64,000 bases of DNA from Planctomycetaceae bacterium (GCA_947449135.1 CANFQO010000001.1:20946-84945); one strand, 5' to 3'. Positions 49,239-58,779 are shown, counted from the stretch's first letter. Numbers and translations are program-made. Notes: generated by a model from the letters alone, not told the origin.

Positions 49239-49254
49239 AGCAACCGGCGTGCCA
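49239..49254 (-). promoter_or_regulatory. Sigma-54 (RpoN) -24/-12 promoter upstream of groEL
   Basis: Read on the minus strand, TGGCACGCCGGTTGCT matches the sigma-54 consensus TGGCAC-N5-TTGC at every conserved base and at the correct GG-to-GC spacing. It lies about 104 bases upstream of the GTG of groEL, in the 260-base gap after the M42 peptidase gene. Such promoters need an AAA+ enhancer-binding protein; no activator site was recognised in the upstream 140 bases. Confidence 0.6.
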
Positions 49255-49395
49255 AAGTCTTTCAGTTCTATGGAAACAGGATCGGCCCGGCGGTCTTCCT
49301 AATGCCGACGCCAGCGGAATCTGCCGTCTGGACGCCATCTGGACCGAGTGCCGTTTTGGCAGGACACCGCCCCTATTTCAAGGAAGCTGCCTGGC

Positions 49396-50478
49396 TCACG
49401 GCGCCCAGTTGATCTGCCCCTCCAATCCGCGAACGAAGGCGGCCAGCAGGTCGGCCGTTCGGTCGGCATCGTCGAGCGAGATGGTCTCGACCGCGGAGTG
49501 CATGTAGCGGTTGGGCACGCTCACCAGGCCGGTCGCAACACCGGCACGAGTGGTCTGGAGGACGTTGGCGTCGGTCGGGGTGGCCCGACCGCTGGCACCC
49601 AATTGGAACGGGATCTCGCGGGCCTTGGCAGCCGCGACAAGCCTGTCCACCACGTGTGGATTCATGTTGGGACCTCGATAGACCACAGGCCCCTTGCCGA
49701 GCGCCACATCACCCTCAGACTTCTTGTCGATCGTGGGACAGTCGGTGGCGTGAGTCACGTCGACCGCGATGGCGACGTGTGGATCAACGCCATAGCAGCT
49801 GGTCTGCGCCCCGCGGAGACCAATCTCCTCCTGAACGGTCGAGGCCACATAGAGCGCACAGGGCAGCGGTCCAGCTGCAGCAGCCCGGCGAAAAGCCTCC
49901 AGAACGACCCAGAGGCCGACTTTGTCGTCCATCGCGACCGAGCAGGCAAGATTTCGCCGCAGCGGCTGAAACCGAAGCTCGAACGTCACCGGATCGCCAA
50001 TGCGGATCACGCTCTCGACTTCGGCCTTGTCTCCGGCGCCGATGTCGATCCAGAGATCCTTCATCTTTGGCACCACTTTTCGCTCCTCGTCCGTGAGGAG
50101 ATGGATCGGCTTCCGCGACATGACGCCATTCACTGGCCCGTTGGCGGTCCAGATCACGACCCGGGCACCGACGAGCTGGATCGGGTCCCAGCCGCCGATG
50201 GGCTGTACCGAAATGAAACCGTCGGAATCGATGTATTGGACGATCAGGCCGATCTGGTCGCAGTGGCCCGCCAGCAGCATCCGCAGCGGAGCGTTCGGAT
50301 TTTTCGCTCCGATCACATTGCCGTGGGCATCGGTCACGACGGTATCGGCGATTCCTGCCAGATAGTCCCGTACCACCCGCTGGATCGGCTGCTCGTAGCC
50401 GGAGGGGCTCGGGGTTTCCAGAAGTCGCACGAGAAATTCGCGGGCCGACGTATCCAAGGCTTGAGACTCCTTCGCCAT
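49396..50478 (-). CDS. M42-family aminopeptidase / endoglucanase-like
   Basis: I start at MAKESQALDTSAREFL. The 360-residue protein has the M42 di-metal site: LLAGHCDQIGLIV (His), ACSVAMDDKVGLWVVLEAF (bridging Asp), TVQEEIGLRGA (catalytic and metal Glu), VAIAVDVTHATD (Asp) and NRYMHSAVETIS (His). M42 enzymes form large dodecamers and cut N-terminal residues from peptides; older names such as endoglucanase CelM reflect mis-assignments. The gene is upstream of groEL on the same strand but the sigma-54 promoter lies between them. Confidence 0.93.
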   Translation of the reverse strand: MAKESQALDTSAREFLVRLLETPSPSGYEQPIQRVVRDYLAGIADTVVTDAHGNVIGAKNPNAPLRMLLAGHCDQIGLIVQYIDSDGFISVQPIGGWDPIQLVGARVVIWTANGPVNGVMSRKPIHLLTDEERKVVPKMKDLWIDIGAGDKAEVESVIRIGDPVTFELRFQPLRRNLACSVAMDDKVGLWVVLEAFRRAAAAGPLPCALYVASTVQEEIGLRGAQTSCYGVDPHVAIAVDVTHATDCPTIDKKSEGDVALGKGPVVYRGPNMNPHVVDRLVAAAKAREIPFQLGASGRATPTDANVLQTTRAGVATGLVSVPNRYMHSAVETISLDDADRTADLLAAFVRGLEGQINWAP

Positions 50479-50690
50479 GATGGCGGTGACGCATGGGCAG
50501 GATCGACAGAGCGTGCTGTTGTACGCGATCCGGCACAAACCGCACAGCAGCCAACAGCCCCAGTCCCGGCAGTGCCCGCACGACCGTCACAACCGGATCG
50601 GGGCGGGAAACCGCACGCCGTGCTTCCAGCCGCAAGCTAGGCTCATTACGATCAGAGATTCATCCTGCTTTCCCTGGAGTCGTTTCCGCC

Positions 50691-51992
50691 ATGAACGCAC
50701 CAGTCCGTGTCGGCGTTGTCGGGTTGGGCACCGTCGGTTCGGGTGTCGTCCGTCTGCTCGTCGAGTCGGCTGACCATATAACGCGCCACGCCGGCCGACC
50801 GATCATCGTCGAGAAGGCTGTCGTGCGCGATGTCGCCAAGCCGCGGAGCGTGCCTGTACCAGGCGGTCGAATCTCGTCCGACATCCGCGACATCTCGGAA
50901 GATCCATCAATTTCCGTGGCCGCGCTCCTTGTCGGTGGGCTTGAGCCGGCGCGATCGATGATGATCGAGCTGCTGGAGCACGGCAAGGATGTCGTCACCG
51001 CCAACAAGGCGCTGCTGGCGGAGCATGGGCCGGAGCTGTTCGAGCTGGCCCGAAAGCGGGGCCGGTCAATCGCCTTCGAGGCGGCCGTAGCCGGTGGCAT
51101 TCCGATCGTGGCTGCCATCGGCGAGTGCCTGGCTGCCAACCGAATCGAATCGATTCGGGGGATCTTGAACGGCACGAGTAACTTCATCCTGAGCCGCATG
51201 GAGGAGGATGGAGCCGACTACGCCGAAGTGCTCAAGCTCGCGCAGTCCAAGGGCTTTGCCGAGGCCGATCCATCGATGGACGTCGATGGCACCGACGCCA
51301 CGCAGAAGCTCGCCATTCTGGCGCACCTCGCCTTCGGCGTCTGGGTGCCATGGGCCGAGATCCCGCGGACGGGCATCGACGGCATCGACCTCGACCTCCT
51401 GAACTACGCCGGCGAACTCGGCTACAGGATCAGGCTGGTGGCCGTGGCCAGCCGTAACGACGGGCGGCTCGCGATGCGAGTGGCGCCGGCGCTGGTGAAG
51501 ATCGGCACGCCGCTGGCCGAGACCCGGGGTGCCTATAACGCCGTGAGCATCGTCGGGGATGCGGTCGGCCGAATGTTTTTCCATGGTTTGGGCGCCGGCC
51601 AGATGCCGACCGCATCGGCCGTAGTCGCCGACATCATCGACACCGTGGTGGGCCGGACAGCGATCACGTTCCGCACGACCGGCGTTTTGGAAGCCGACAC
51701 GCCCGCAGCCAAGATCAGCGACACAGAGGCGAATGAACGGCACTTTCTGCGGATTCTCGTCAAGGATCAGCCGGGGGTGTTGGCGAAGATCACCGGCACG
51801 CTCGGTGACCACGGCATCTCGATTGCATCGGTCATCCAGCATGATGTTTCGGCATCCTCGGGCGCGGGGGTGCCGCTGGTGATCATGACCCATGCCTGCG
51901 CGTCGAGCGCGGTGCAGCAGGCGGTCGCCATGATCGACACGTCCGACGTTGTCCAAGGGAAAAGCGTCTGCCTGAGCGTGCTTGAGGAGTAA
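50691..51992 (+). CDS. hom: Homoserine dehydrogenase
   Basis: The ATG at 50691 has GGAG upstream; the track's longer frame is leader. The 433-residue protein has VRVGVVGLGTVGSGVV (NAD(P) site), KDVVTANKALLAEHG, GILNGTSNFILSRM, AEADPSMDVDGTDATQKLAILA and a C-terminal ACT domain (LRILVKDQPGVLAKI) that usually binds threonine as feedback inhibitor. It reduces aspartate semialdehyde to homoserine. It is first in an operon with the phosphoglycerate-mutase-like gene (10 bases later) and aspartate kinase. Confidence 0.96.
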   Translation: MNAPVRVGVVGLGTVGSGVVRLLVESADHITRHAGRPIIVEKAVVRDVAKPRSVPVPGGRISSDIRDISEDPSISVAALLVGGLEPARSMMIELLEHGKDVVTANKALLAEHGPELFELARKRGRSIAFEAAVAGGIPIVAAIGECLAANRIESIRGILNGTSNFILSRMEEDGADYAEVLKLAQSKGFAEADPSMDVDGTDATQKLAILAHLAFGVWVPWAEIPRTGIDGIDLDLLNYAGELGYRIRLVAVASRNDGRLAMRVAPALVKIGTPLAETRGAYNAVSIVGDAVGRMFFHGLGAGQMPTASAVVADIIDTVVGRTAITFRTTGVLEADTPAAKISDTEANERHFLRILVKDQPGVLAKITGTLGDHGISIASVIQHDVSASSGAGVPLVIMTHACASSAVQQAVAMIDTSDVVQGKSVCLSVLEE

Positions 51993-52002
51993 AGGACAAA
52001 CC

Positions 52003-53247
52003 ATGAAATACGTGATCGTGATTCCTGACGGTGCCGCCGACGCTCCACAGGCTTCCCTCGGGGGCAAAACGCCCTTTCAGGCGGCCCGCACGCCCGCGAT
52101 GGATGCGCTTGCTGCCCGCGGCCAGGTGGGGCTGACCAACCATGTGCCGGACAGTTTGCCGCCGGGCTCCGAAGTGGCCTGCATGAGCCTGATGGGCTAC
52201 GACCCGCTCGCCTACTTCACCGGCCGCGCGCCCCTCGAGGCAGCGGCCCAGGGCATCACCCTCGGTCCCGACGACTGGGCCGTGCGGTGCAACCTCGTGA
52301 CGATTCGCTCAGTTGAAAGTGGAAGCGACTCCGTGATGGAAGACTTCACGGCCGGCCACATCACAACCGAGGAGGGGACCGAACTCCTTGCCGCAGCCCA
52401 GCAGGGACTGGCGGCCGATTTCCCAGACCTCGCCGACGCATGGCAATTCAAGCCAGGTGTCAGCTACCGCAATCTGCTCATGTATCGCGGCAAGTCCGGC
52501 ACGGTTCCGCCGCTCGGCTCGGACCTGCGGGCGACGCCGCCGCACGACCTCATGGACAAGTCGGTCGCCGACTCCTTTCCCCGCGGCACCGGCAGCCGGG
52601 TGCTCACCGAGATCATGGCGAAGAGCGCCATCTGGCTGGCGGGGCACCCGGTGAACAAGGCACGGATCGCGGCCGGTAAACGCCCCGTCACGCACGTCTG
52701 GCTCTGGGGCGTGGGCCGCGCGCCCGCGATGGAGCCCTTCACGAAAAAATACGGCACGAATGGCACGATGATTACGGCTGTGGATCTCCTCCGCGGACTG
52801 GCCTCGCTGGCAGGCTGGAAGCGGCTGGAGGTGGCTGGGGCCACCGGATATCTCGACACCGACTATGCCGCGAAGGGCAGGGCGGCAATCGCGGAACTCG
52901 CCACAGCCAATCTTGTCTGCGTGCATGTCGAGGCCCCGGACGAGGCAAGCCATCAGGGCGACGCCGTGGAGAAGGTGAAGGCGATTGAGGAGATCGACGC
53001 CAAGATCGTGAAGCCGATCGCCGAGTATCTGGCGGGCGTGGCGGAACATCGCATCCTCGTCTGTCCCGACCACCCCACGTTCATCACGACGAAGACGCAT
53101 TCCCGGGGCCCGGTGCCTTTCGTGATGGCCGGCAGCGGCATCACGCCGCTGGGGCAGAAGACCTATGACGAGATTGCGGCAGCCGCCAGCGGGGTGTCGA
53201 TCCTGCCGGGCTGGAAGCTGATGGGCGAGTTTTTGCGAACCAAGTGA
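52003..53247 (+). CDS. ApgM-like protein, probable homoserine kinase
   Basis: The 414-residue protein is an alkaline-phosphatase-superfamily cofactor-independent phosphoglycerate mutase of the archaeal ApgM type: VIVIPDGAADAP, GSEVACMSLMGYDP (nucleophile Ser region), GAPDEASHQGD-like (VEAPDEASHQGDAVEK), and PDHPTFITTKTHSRGPVPF. Members in bacterial hom-lysC operons are classed as a proposed homoserine kinase (TIGR02535-type). Placement here between hom and lysC, with no ThrB GHMP kinase visible, supports that use over glycolysis. The start follows AAAGGA. Activity is an inference. Confidence 0.88.
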   Translation: MKYVIVIPDGAADAPQASLGGKTPFQAARTPAMDALAARGQVGLTNHVPDSLPPGSEVACMSLMGYDPLAYFTGRAPLEAAAQGITLGPDDWAVRCNLVTIRSVESGSDSVMEDFTAGHITTEEGTELLAAAQQGLAADFPDLADAWQFKPGVSYRNLLMYRGKSGTVPPLGSDLRATPPHDLMDKSVADSFPRGTGSRVLTEIMAKSAIWLAGHPVNKARIAAGKRPVTHVWLWGVGRAPAMEPFTKKYGTNGTMITAVDLLRGLASLAGWKRLEVAGATGYLDTDYAAKGRAAIAELATANLVCVHVEAPDEASHQGDAVEKVKAIEEIDAKIVKPIAEYLAGVAEHRILVCPDHPTFITTKTHSRGPVPFVMAGSGITPLGQKTYDEIAAAASGVSILPGWKLMGEFLRTK

Positions 53248-53283
53248 CCACACCAACCGCGCCATAAGCAGCGCACGGAGAAC

Positions 53284-55050
53284 ATGTCGATGGCCCTCGT
53301 GGTGCAGAAATTTGGCGGGACGAGCGTCGCCGATCCCCAGAAGATCCTGGCGGCCGCCCAGAAGGCGATCACGCGGCAGCAGGCCGGCCATCAGGTGGTG
53401 GTGGTGGTCAGTGCCATGGGCCACCAGACCGACGTGCTCGTCGACCTCGCCAAGCAGATCTCTGAGCGGCCGAGCGCCCGTGAGATGGACATGCTGTTGT
53501 CGACCGGCGAGCAGGTGAGTGTGGCTCTCTTTGCGATGGCCATCCAGTCGCTGGGTCACAAGGCGGTCAGCCTGACGGGCGCCCAGATCGGCATCCGCAC
53601 CGACTCGACCCACACCAAGGCCCGCATCAAGTCGATCTCGACCGATCACGTCAAGAAACTGCTCGACGACGGCGCGATCGTGATCGCCGCCGGCTTCCAG
53701 GGGATCGACCAAGACGGCAACATCACCACGCTCGGTCGTGGTGGCTCCGACACCACGGCCGTGGCACTGGCCGCCGTGCTCGACGCCGACCTCTGCGAGA
53801 TCTACACCGACGTCGACGGTATTTACACGACCGACCCGCGGATGCTGCCGAAGGCCCGCCGACTGGCGTCGATCAGCTACGACGAGATGCTCGAGTTGGC
53901 CAGTCTCGGTGCCGGGGTGATGCACTCCCGGTCGATCGAGTTTGCCAAGAAATTCGGGGTGAAGGTGCTCGTTCGGTCGAGCTTCAAGGACATGCCCGGC
54001 ACGGTGATCCTGGCCGCTGAGGAATCGACACCCCGGCCCGCCAGCGGCGTGGCCCTTGCGAAAGACGAGGCACGGATCACGCTGGAAAATGTGCCTGACC
54101 AGCCGGGATCGAGTCACGCGCTTTTTTCACAGTTGGCTGCCTCAGGGATCGCGGTCGACATGATCGTGCAGAACGTGGGGCAGGGGGGCCAGGCCGACAT
54201 CTCTTTCACGGTTCCGGTCGATGATCTGCCCGCGGCGCTCGAACTCTCCAACCGAGTCGCCACGCAGCTCGGCGCCACCGGCGTGTCGCACGACGCGGAA
54301 TTGGCGAAGGTTTCCGTCGTGGGTGTCGGCATGGCGACCGCCGAGGGCGTTGCCGGCAGGATGTTCTCGGCCCTCTCCCGCGAGAAGATCAATGTCCACA
54401 TGATCACGACGAGTGAGATCAAGATCTCCGTGCTCGTCGACCGCAAGGATGGTGCCGCGGCCGTGCAGGCTGTGCATCAGGCCTTCGGCCTCGAGGCTGA
54501 AACAGCCGCCAGCGACGCCGACATCGCAGGGTCACATCTCGTCAAGTCGAGCCCACTCGACGTGGTCCGCCGACTCGAAGGGATGGAGGATCTGGCGATC
54601 GAAGACTGCCAACTCGACTCGTCACAGGCGCTCGTGACGTTCACCGATCTCCCCGACACGCCCGGCGTGGCGGCTGATGTGTTCGAGGAAGTTGGTAAGG
54701 CGGGCCTCAACGTCGACATGATCGTGCAGAGCCATCCGCGGGAAGGACGTGCGGAGATTTCATTCACCGTGCCGGCCGAGAGCCGCGACCGTGCGATCGA
54801 GGTCGCCCGGAAAATTGCCGCCAGCCGGGGGGCGAACGTGGCCGATGTGCCGCATGTGGCCAAGCTCTCGATCACGGGCGTTGGCATCCGCAGCCATGCG
54901 GGCGTAGCCGACCGGCTCTTCAGGCCGCTTGCTGACGAGGGGATCAACATCGATCTCGTGAGCACGAGCGAGGTTCGGCTCAATGTGGTGGTCGCCGCCG
55001 AGCATGGCGAGAAGTCGCTCAAAGTGCTCCGCCGGGCGTTCGGACTGTAG
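53284..55050 (+). CDS. lysC: Aspartate kinase with four ACT domains
   Basis: The 588-residue protein starts at ATG 53284 (an ATG two codons later is possible; CGGAG precedes both). The kinase part (about 5-245) has VVQKFGGTSV, GRGGSDTTAVALAAVLDADL, TDVDGIYTTDPRM and GAGVMHSRSIEFAKKF. Two tandem pairs of ACT domains follow, about 260-400 and 430-588, with VPDQPGSSHALFSQLA, VDMIVQN, LPDTPGVAADVFEEV and VDMIVQS as repeat signatures. This four-ACT plan is known from cyanobacteria and some planctomycetes and suggests regulation by lysine and threonine. It phosphorylates aspartate as the first step to Lys, Thr and Met. Confidence 0.96.
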   Translation: MSMALVVQKFGGTSVADPQKILAAAQKAITRQQAGHQVVVVVSAMGHQTDVLVDLAKQISERPSAREMDMLLSTGEQVSVALFAMAIQSLGHKAVSLTGAQIGIRTDSTHTKARIKSISTDHVKKLLDDGAIVIAAGFQGIDQDGNITTLGRGGSDTTAVALAAVLDADLCEIYTDVDGIYTTDPRMLPKARRLASISYDEMLELASLGAGVMHSRSIEFAKKFGVKVLVRSSFKDMPGTVILAAEESTPRPASGVALAKDEARITLENVPDQPGSSHALFSQLAASGIAVDMIVQNVGQGGQADISFTVPVDDLPAALELSNRVATQLGATGVSHDAELAKVSVVGVGMATAEGVAGRMFSALSREKINVHMITTSEIKISVLVDRKDGAAAVQAVHQAFGLEAETAASDADIAGSHLVKSSPLDVVRRLEGMEDLAIEDCQLDSSQALVTFTDLPDTPGVAADVFEEVGKAGLNVDMIVQSHPREGRAEISFTVPAESRDRAIEVARKIAASRGANVADVPHVAKLSITGVGIRSHAGVADRLFRPLADEGINIDLVSTSEVRLNVVVAAEHGEKSLKVLRRAFGL

Positions 55051-55082
55051 GCGACTCAGAACCAATCGGCACGGCTTCAGAC

Positions 55083-55110
55083 TGCGTGTGCGGTTGGAAC
55101 TCCGCACGCA
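55083..55110. terminator. Candidate bidirectional terminator between lysC and the BFN gene
   Basis: A hairpin with arms TGCG-TG-TGCGG and CCGCA-CGCA (two-base bulge) around an 8-base loop lies in the 70-base gap between convergent genes. There is no clear T-run. Confidence 0.4.
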
Positions 55111-55120
55111 TATGGATCGC

Positions 55121-55522
55121 TCAGCCCAGTACGTCCGAGAGCACTTCCTCGGCGACGTAGATCGGCAGGTTCGGCTCGCATGTAACGGCCACCGCGATCG
55201 CATCGGAGGGGCGGGAGTCGATCTCCACGATCTCGCCGTCCTTGAGCACCCGGATCGTGGCGAAGTAGGTGTGCTCCTTCAGCTCTGAAATCACGACGTC
55301 CTGAAATTCGCCACCGAGCAGTTCCACGGAGGCGACCAGCAGGTCGTGCGTGAGCGGCCGTGGCGACTGGTGATGCTTCACCCGGCGGTCGATGCTCGTC
55401 GCCTCGAAAAGGCCGATCAGGATCGGAAAGGTGCGGTCACCCTCGACCTCCTTGAGGTAGACCACCTGTTGATCGTTGATCTCGCTGATGATGATCCGCG
55501 AGAGCTCCATCTGGACGCTCAT
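55121..55522 (-). CDS. Bifunctional nuclease family protein (DUF151)
   Basis: GGAGA about eight bases before the ATG of MSVQMELSRIIISEIND fixes the start; the track's extra 58 residues are leader. The 133-residue protein is a complete BFN domain: QQVVYLKEVEGDRTFPILIGLFEA, RPLTHDLLVASVELLGG, YFATIRVLKDG and IDSRPSDAIAVAVTCE. The Arabidopsis relative has DNase and RNase activity; bacterial members are uncharacterised. It starts 43 bases upstream of nothing else on this strand except valS behind it, which ends 186 bases before its start. Confidence 0.9.
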   Translation of the reverse strand: MSVQMELSRIIISEINDQQVVYLKEVEGDRTFPILIGLFEATSIDRRVKHHQSPRPLTHDLLVASVELLGGEFQDVVISELKEHTYFATIRVLKDGEIVEIDSRPSDAIAVAVTCEPNLPIYVAEEVLSDVLG

Positions 55523-55707
55523 GATTCGGTCTCCGGCTGTGCGTGTGAGATGGAATCTGATGCAGGGCAGAAACGCCCCCACCGACTTCATCTGATCACC
55601 CCGTCCAGCGTACCCGAAAAGGGAGGGCCTTTCATCCTGCCGGAATCGCTGGAGCCAGGCGACAACACAATCCGCCTGAGGGAGCCAAGAAACCACGAGC
55701 CGTATGT

Positions 55708-58700
55708 TCAGGATTTCCGTGAAGCCAGTTCCGCGAGCGTGGCGACGCCCTTGGCGAGCTTCGCCTCCAGTTCGGCGAGTTGCTCCCGCTCCTTCGCGAC
55801 CACGGCAGGCGGGGCCTTGGCCGCGAACTTCTCGTCCGCGAGCTTCGTCTGCTTGGCAGCGATGAATCCGGCGGTCTTTTCGTTTTCTTTTGTGAGCCTC
55901 GCGATTTCGGCCCCCACGTCGATCAGGTCGGCCAGATCAACGTAGAGATCGCAGCCCATGGCCGTCGCCGTAGCCGCGCCGGGGGCCGCCGCAGCATCGT
56001 GGCCGAGCGCCGTGATCTCCACGGCCGCCATCGACTCGATCGACGCCTGCATCGGCTGGAGCAGGTCGGACGTCTCCCTCGGCCCGCGGATCGCCACCTT
56101 CACCTTCGTCCGCGGCGGCACGTTCTGCCGCGACCTGATCTCGCGGATCGCCGCGACGACTCCCAGAAACGTGCCAAACTGCTTCTCCGTGTGGTCGTCG
56201 ATCCATTCGGCCGGCGGCGCCGGCCAGCGGGCCACCATGATCGACGGCGTGAGGTCCCCCGAATCCCACGGCATCCTCCGCTGCCCTGCCGCCTCGCGGA
56301 GATGCTGCCAGATCTCCTCCGTGACGAACGGCATGATCGGATGGAGCAGCCGGAGGATCGTGTCGAGGCCGAGCAGCAGCATCGACTGCGCTTGCGGCCG
56401 GAGGGCCGGGTCGGAGAGCCGCGACTTGCAGAGCTCGAGATAGGCACTGCAGAACTCGTCCCAGGCAAAGGCATAGAGGATCCGCGCGGCCTCGGCGAAC
56501 TTGTATTCGTCGATGGCCTTCGTGGCGTCGCGTGTCACGCTGGCGAGCCTGCTGGCCAGCCAGCGGTCCTCAAGCGCGGCAAAGCTGCCACACCCGCCCG
56601 ACAGGTCCTTCCCCTGGAAATCCTCCAGGTTCATCAGGACGAATCGCGTTGCGTTCCAGAGCTTGTTGGAGAAATTTCTGCCAGATTCAAATCGCTCCGA
56701 AAGCGCAGGACCACGGGGCAGGGCGAGATCGGCCGGCGTATTCGCCCACTGCGTGCGGAACGCCGCCTTGCACTTCGGGCAATCGATTCGCGGCAGCATC
56801 CGATTCTGCACGGTCTGTTCGATCCGTGCCGCGCATGACGGACACTGAAACTCCACTGGCATCCGCACGTCCTGCGTCTCGGTCGCCATGCTCACCATGC
56901 CAAACCGTAACGCGTCGGCGCCGAGGGCCTCGATTACGTCGAGCGGATCGACGCCGTTGCCCTTGCTCTTACTCATCGTCTCGCCGTAGCGATCAAGGAT
57001 CTTGGGATGGATGGCTACGTCGCTGAAGGGAATCTTCCCGGTATCGAAGAGCCCCATGATCACCATCCGCGCCACCCAGAGCGTGATGATGTCGCGGCTG
57101 GTGACGAGCGTGGCCGTGGGGTAGAAGCATTCAAGCTCCGCCGTTTGCGCCGGCCAGCCGAGCGTGGAGTGCGGCCAGAGCGCCGACGAGAACCAGGTGT
57201 CGAGCGTGTCGGGATCGCGGACGAGCGGTTTTTCATTCACGCTCTCCGCACCCAGCGACTCGTCCGAAGAGCAGACATGCCAGCCGCTGCCACCGTCGGT
57301 CTTCCACGACACGGTCTCCCGGCCAGCGAACGCCTTCTGCAGATCTGTATCCGTCACGCCCTCGACGTGCCAGATCGGGATCCGATGGCCCCACCAGAGC
57401 TGCCGGCTCACCGGCCAGTCGCGTTTTTCGCCAAGCCAGTCGAGATAGCTCTTCGCGTAGCGGTCGGGCACGATCCGGACTTTTCCCTGCGTCACGGCAT
57501 CGAGTGCCGGCTGCGCGATCTCGCTCATGCGGATGAACCACTGATCGGCCAGGAACGGCTCGATCGGCGTCTTCGAGCGGTCGGAATGGGCGAGGTCGAT
57601 GACACGGTCTTCCACCTGCATGAGCTGGCCAGCCGCTTCGAGGTCGGCCACCACCCGCGTACGGGCCTTCATCATGGCGAGGCCGGTGTAGGGTCCTGCC
57701 TCGGCGTTGAGCGTGCCGTCGGGCTTCAAAATGTTGATCATCGGCAGCTTCTGCCGCAGGCCGACGTCGTAGTCGTTGGGATCGTGGGCCGGCGTGATCT
57801 TCACGCAGCCGGAGCCCATCTCGGGCTTCGCCCACTCGTCGGCAACGAGCGGAATCGCCCGGCCGAGGAGCGGGAGCCGCACCTGCCGGCCGTCCTTCGC
57901 CATCGCCGCCAGGGTTTCGAGCACCGGCAGCAGTTCGCGGCGGCGGATCTCGAGATCCTCGATCGCCCGGTCGATGTCGGCATGTTCCTTGGCCGACGCG
58001 GCGGCACGCTTTTCACGCAGCGACTTCTCCGCCTCGGCAAGCGCGGCAGCCGGCGTCGGATGCACGGCCACGGCCGTATCACCGAGCAGGGTCTCGGGCC
58101 GCGTCGTGGCTACCGTCACGCTTGTCGGCTCCCCCGGCCTCGCGTCGATGACGTCGTAGCGGATGTGCCAGAAGTGCCCCTTTACCTGCTCATGAAACAC
58201 CTCGTCGTCGCTGACAGCGGTCTGCAGGAACGTATCCCAGTTGACCAGCCGCTTGCCGCGGCGGACGAGGCCTTTCTCAAAGAGGCGAAAGAAAGCCTCG
58301 CGGACGGCCCGGGCACACTGGTCGTCGAGGGTGAACCGCACCCGGTCCCAGTCGCAGCTCGCCCCAAGGTCGCGGAGCTGTCCGAGGATCCGCTTCTCAT
58401 ACTGCTCCTTCCAGGCCCAGATTCGTTCCACGAGCTTCTCCCGGCCGAGGTCGTGCCGGGAGAGTTTTTCTTCTTCAAGCAGCCGCCGTTCGACGACCGC
58501 CTGCGTGGCAATGCCGGCGTGGTCGGTGCCGGGCATCCAGAGTGTGAGGTAGCCCTGCATCCGCCGCGCACGAACGAGCAGATCCTGAAGGCTGTTGTTG
58601 AGAGCGTGACCAAGATGGAGAGCGCCGGTGACGTTCGGCGGCGGAATCACGATCGAGAAGACCTGTTGTCCGGGACGACGGTCGGCGGGCTCGGCGTGCC

Positions 58701-58779
58701 AATAGCGTCCGGCGTCCCAGAGGGTGCGGCATCGGGCCTGGGCCGCGGCGTGATCGTATTGCTTGGGCAGTTCGTGCAT
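55708..58779 (-). CDS. valS: Valine--tRNA ligase with zinc-ribbon and coiled-coil insertions
   Basis: I start at MHELPKQYDHAAAQARC, with AAGG eight bases before. The 1023-residue class I synthetase has PPPNVTGALHLGHALNN (HIGH-type, about 55-58), GTDHAGIATQAVVERRL, the CP1 editing domain, ETMSKSKGNGVDPLDV (KMSKS-type, about 602) and the C-terminal coiled-coil arm. E. coli ValS has 951 residues; the excess includes a charged helical insertion near residues 233-290 (LREKRAAASAKEHADIDRAI) and a zinc-ribbon-like insert CPSC...CPKC near 646-690. The enzyme charges tRNA-Val. The insertions may be phylum-specific. Confidence 0.96.
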   Translation of the reverse strand: MHELPKQYDHAAAQARCRTLWDAGRYWHAEPADRRPGQQVFSIVIPPPNVTGALHLGHALNNSLQDLLVRARRMQGYLTLWMPGTDHAGIATQAVVERRLLEEEKLSRHDLGREKLVERIWAWKEQYEKRILGQLRDLGASCDWDRVRFTLDDQCARAVREAFFRLFEKGLVRRGKRLVNWDTFLQTAVSDDEVFHEQVKGHFWHIRYDVIDARPGEPTSVTVATTRPETLLGDTAVAVHPTPAAALAEAEKSLREKRAAASAKEHADIDRAIEDLEIRRRELLPVLETLAAMAKDGRQVRLPLLGRAIPLVADEWAKPEMGSGCVKITPAHDPNDYDVGLRQKLPMINILKPDGTLNAEAGPYTGLAMMKARTRVVADLEAAGQLMQVEDRVIDLAHSDRSKTPIEPFLADQWFIRMSEIAQPALDAVTQGKVRIVPDRYAKSYLDWLGEKRDWPVSRQLWWGHRIPIWHVEGVTDTDLQKAFAGRETVSWKTDGGSGWHVCSSDESLGAESVNEKPLVRDPDTLDTWFSSALWPHSTLGWPAQTAELECFYPTATLVTSRDIITLWVARMVIMGLFDTGKIPFSDVAIHPKILDRYGETMSKSKGNGVDPLDVIEALGADALRFGMVSMATETQDVRMPVEFQCPSCAARIEQTVQNRMLPRIDCPKCKAAFRTQWANTPADLALPRGPALSERFESGRNFSNKLWNATRFVLMNLEDFQGKDLSGGCGSFAALEDRWLASRLASVTRDATKAIDEYKFAEAARILYAFAWDEFCSAYLELCKSRLSDPALRPQAQSMLLLGLDTILRLLHPIMPFVTEEIWQHLREAAGQRRMPWDSGDLTPSIMVARWPAPPAEWIDDHTEKQFGTFLGVVAAIREIRSRQNVPPRTKVKVAIRGPRETSDLLQPMQASIESMAAVEITALGHDAAAAPGAATATAMGCDLYVDLADLIDVGAEIARLTKENEKTAGFIAAKQTKLADEKFAAKAPPAVVAKEREQLAELEAKLAKGVATLAELASRKS

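Noticed and set aside
52309-54117. 602-residue minus-strand frame opposite the hom-lysC operon
   Set aside because: Antisense of two strong genes, with His/Arg/Gly-rich composition and no motif.
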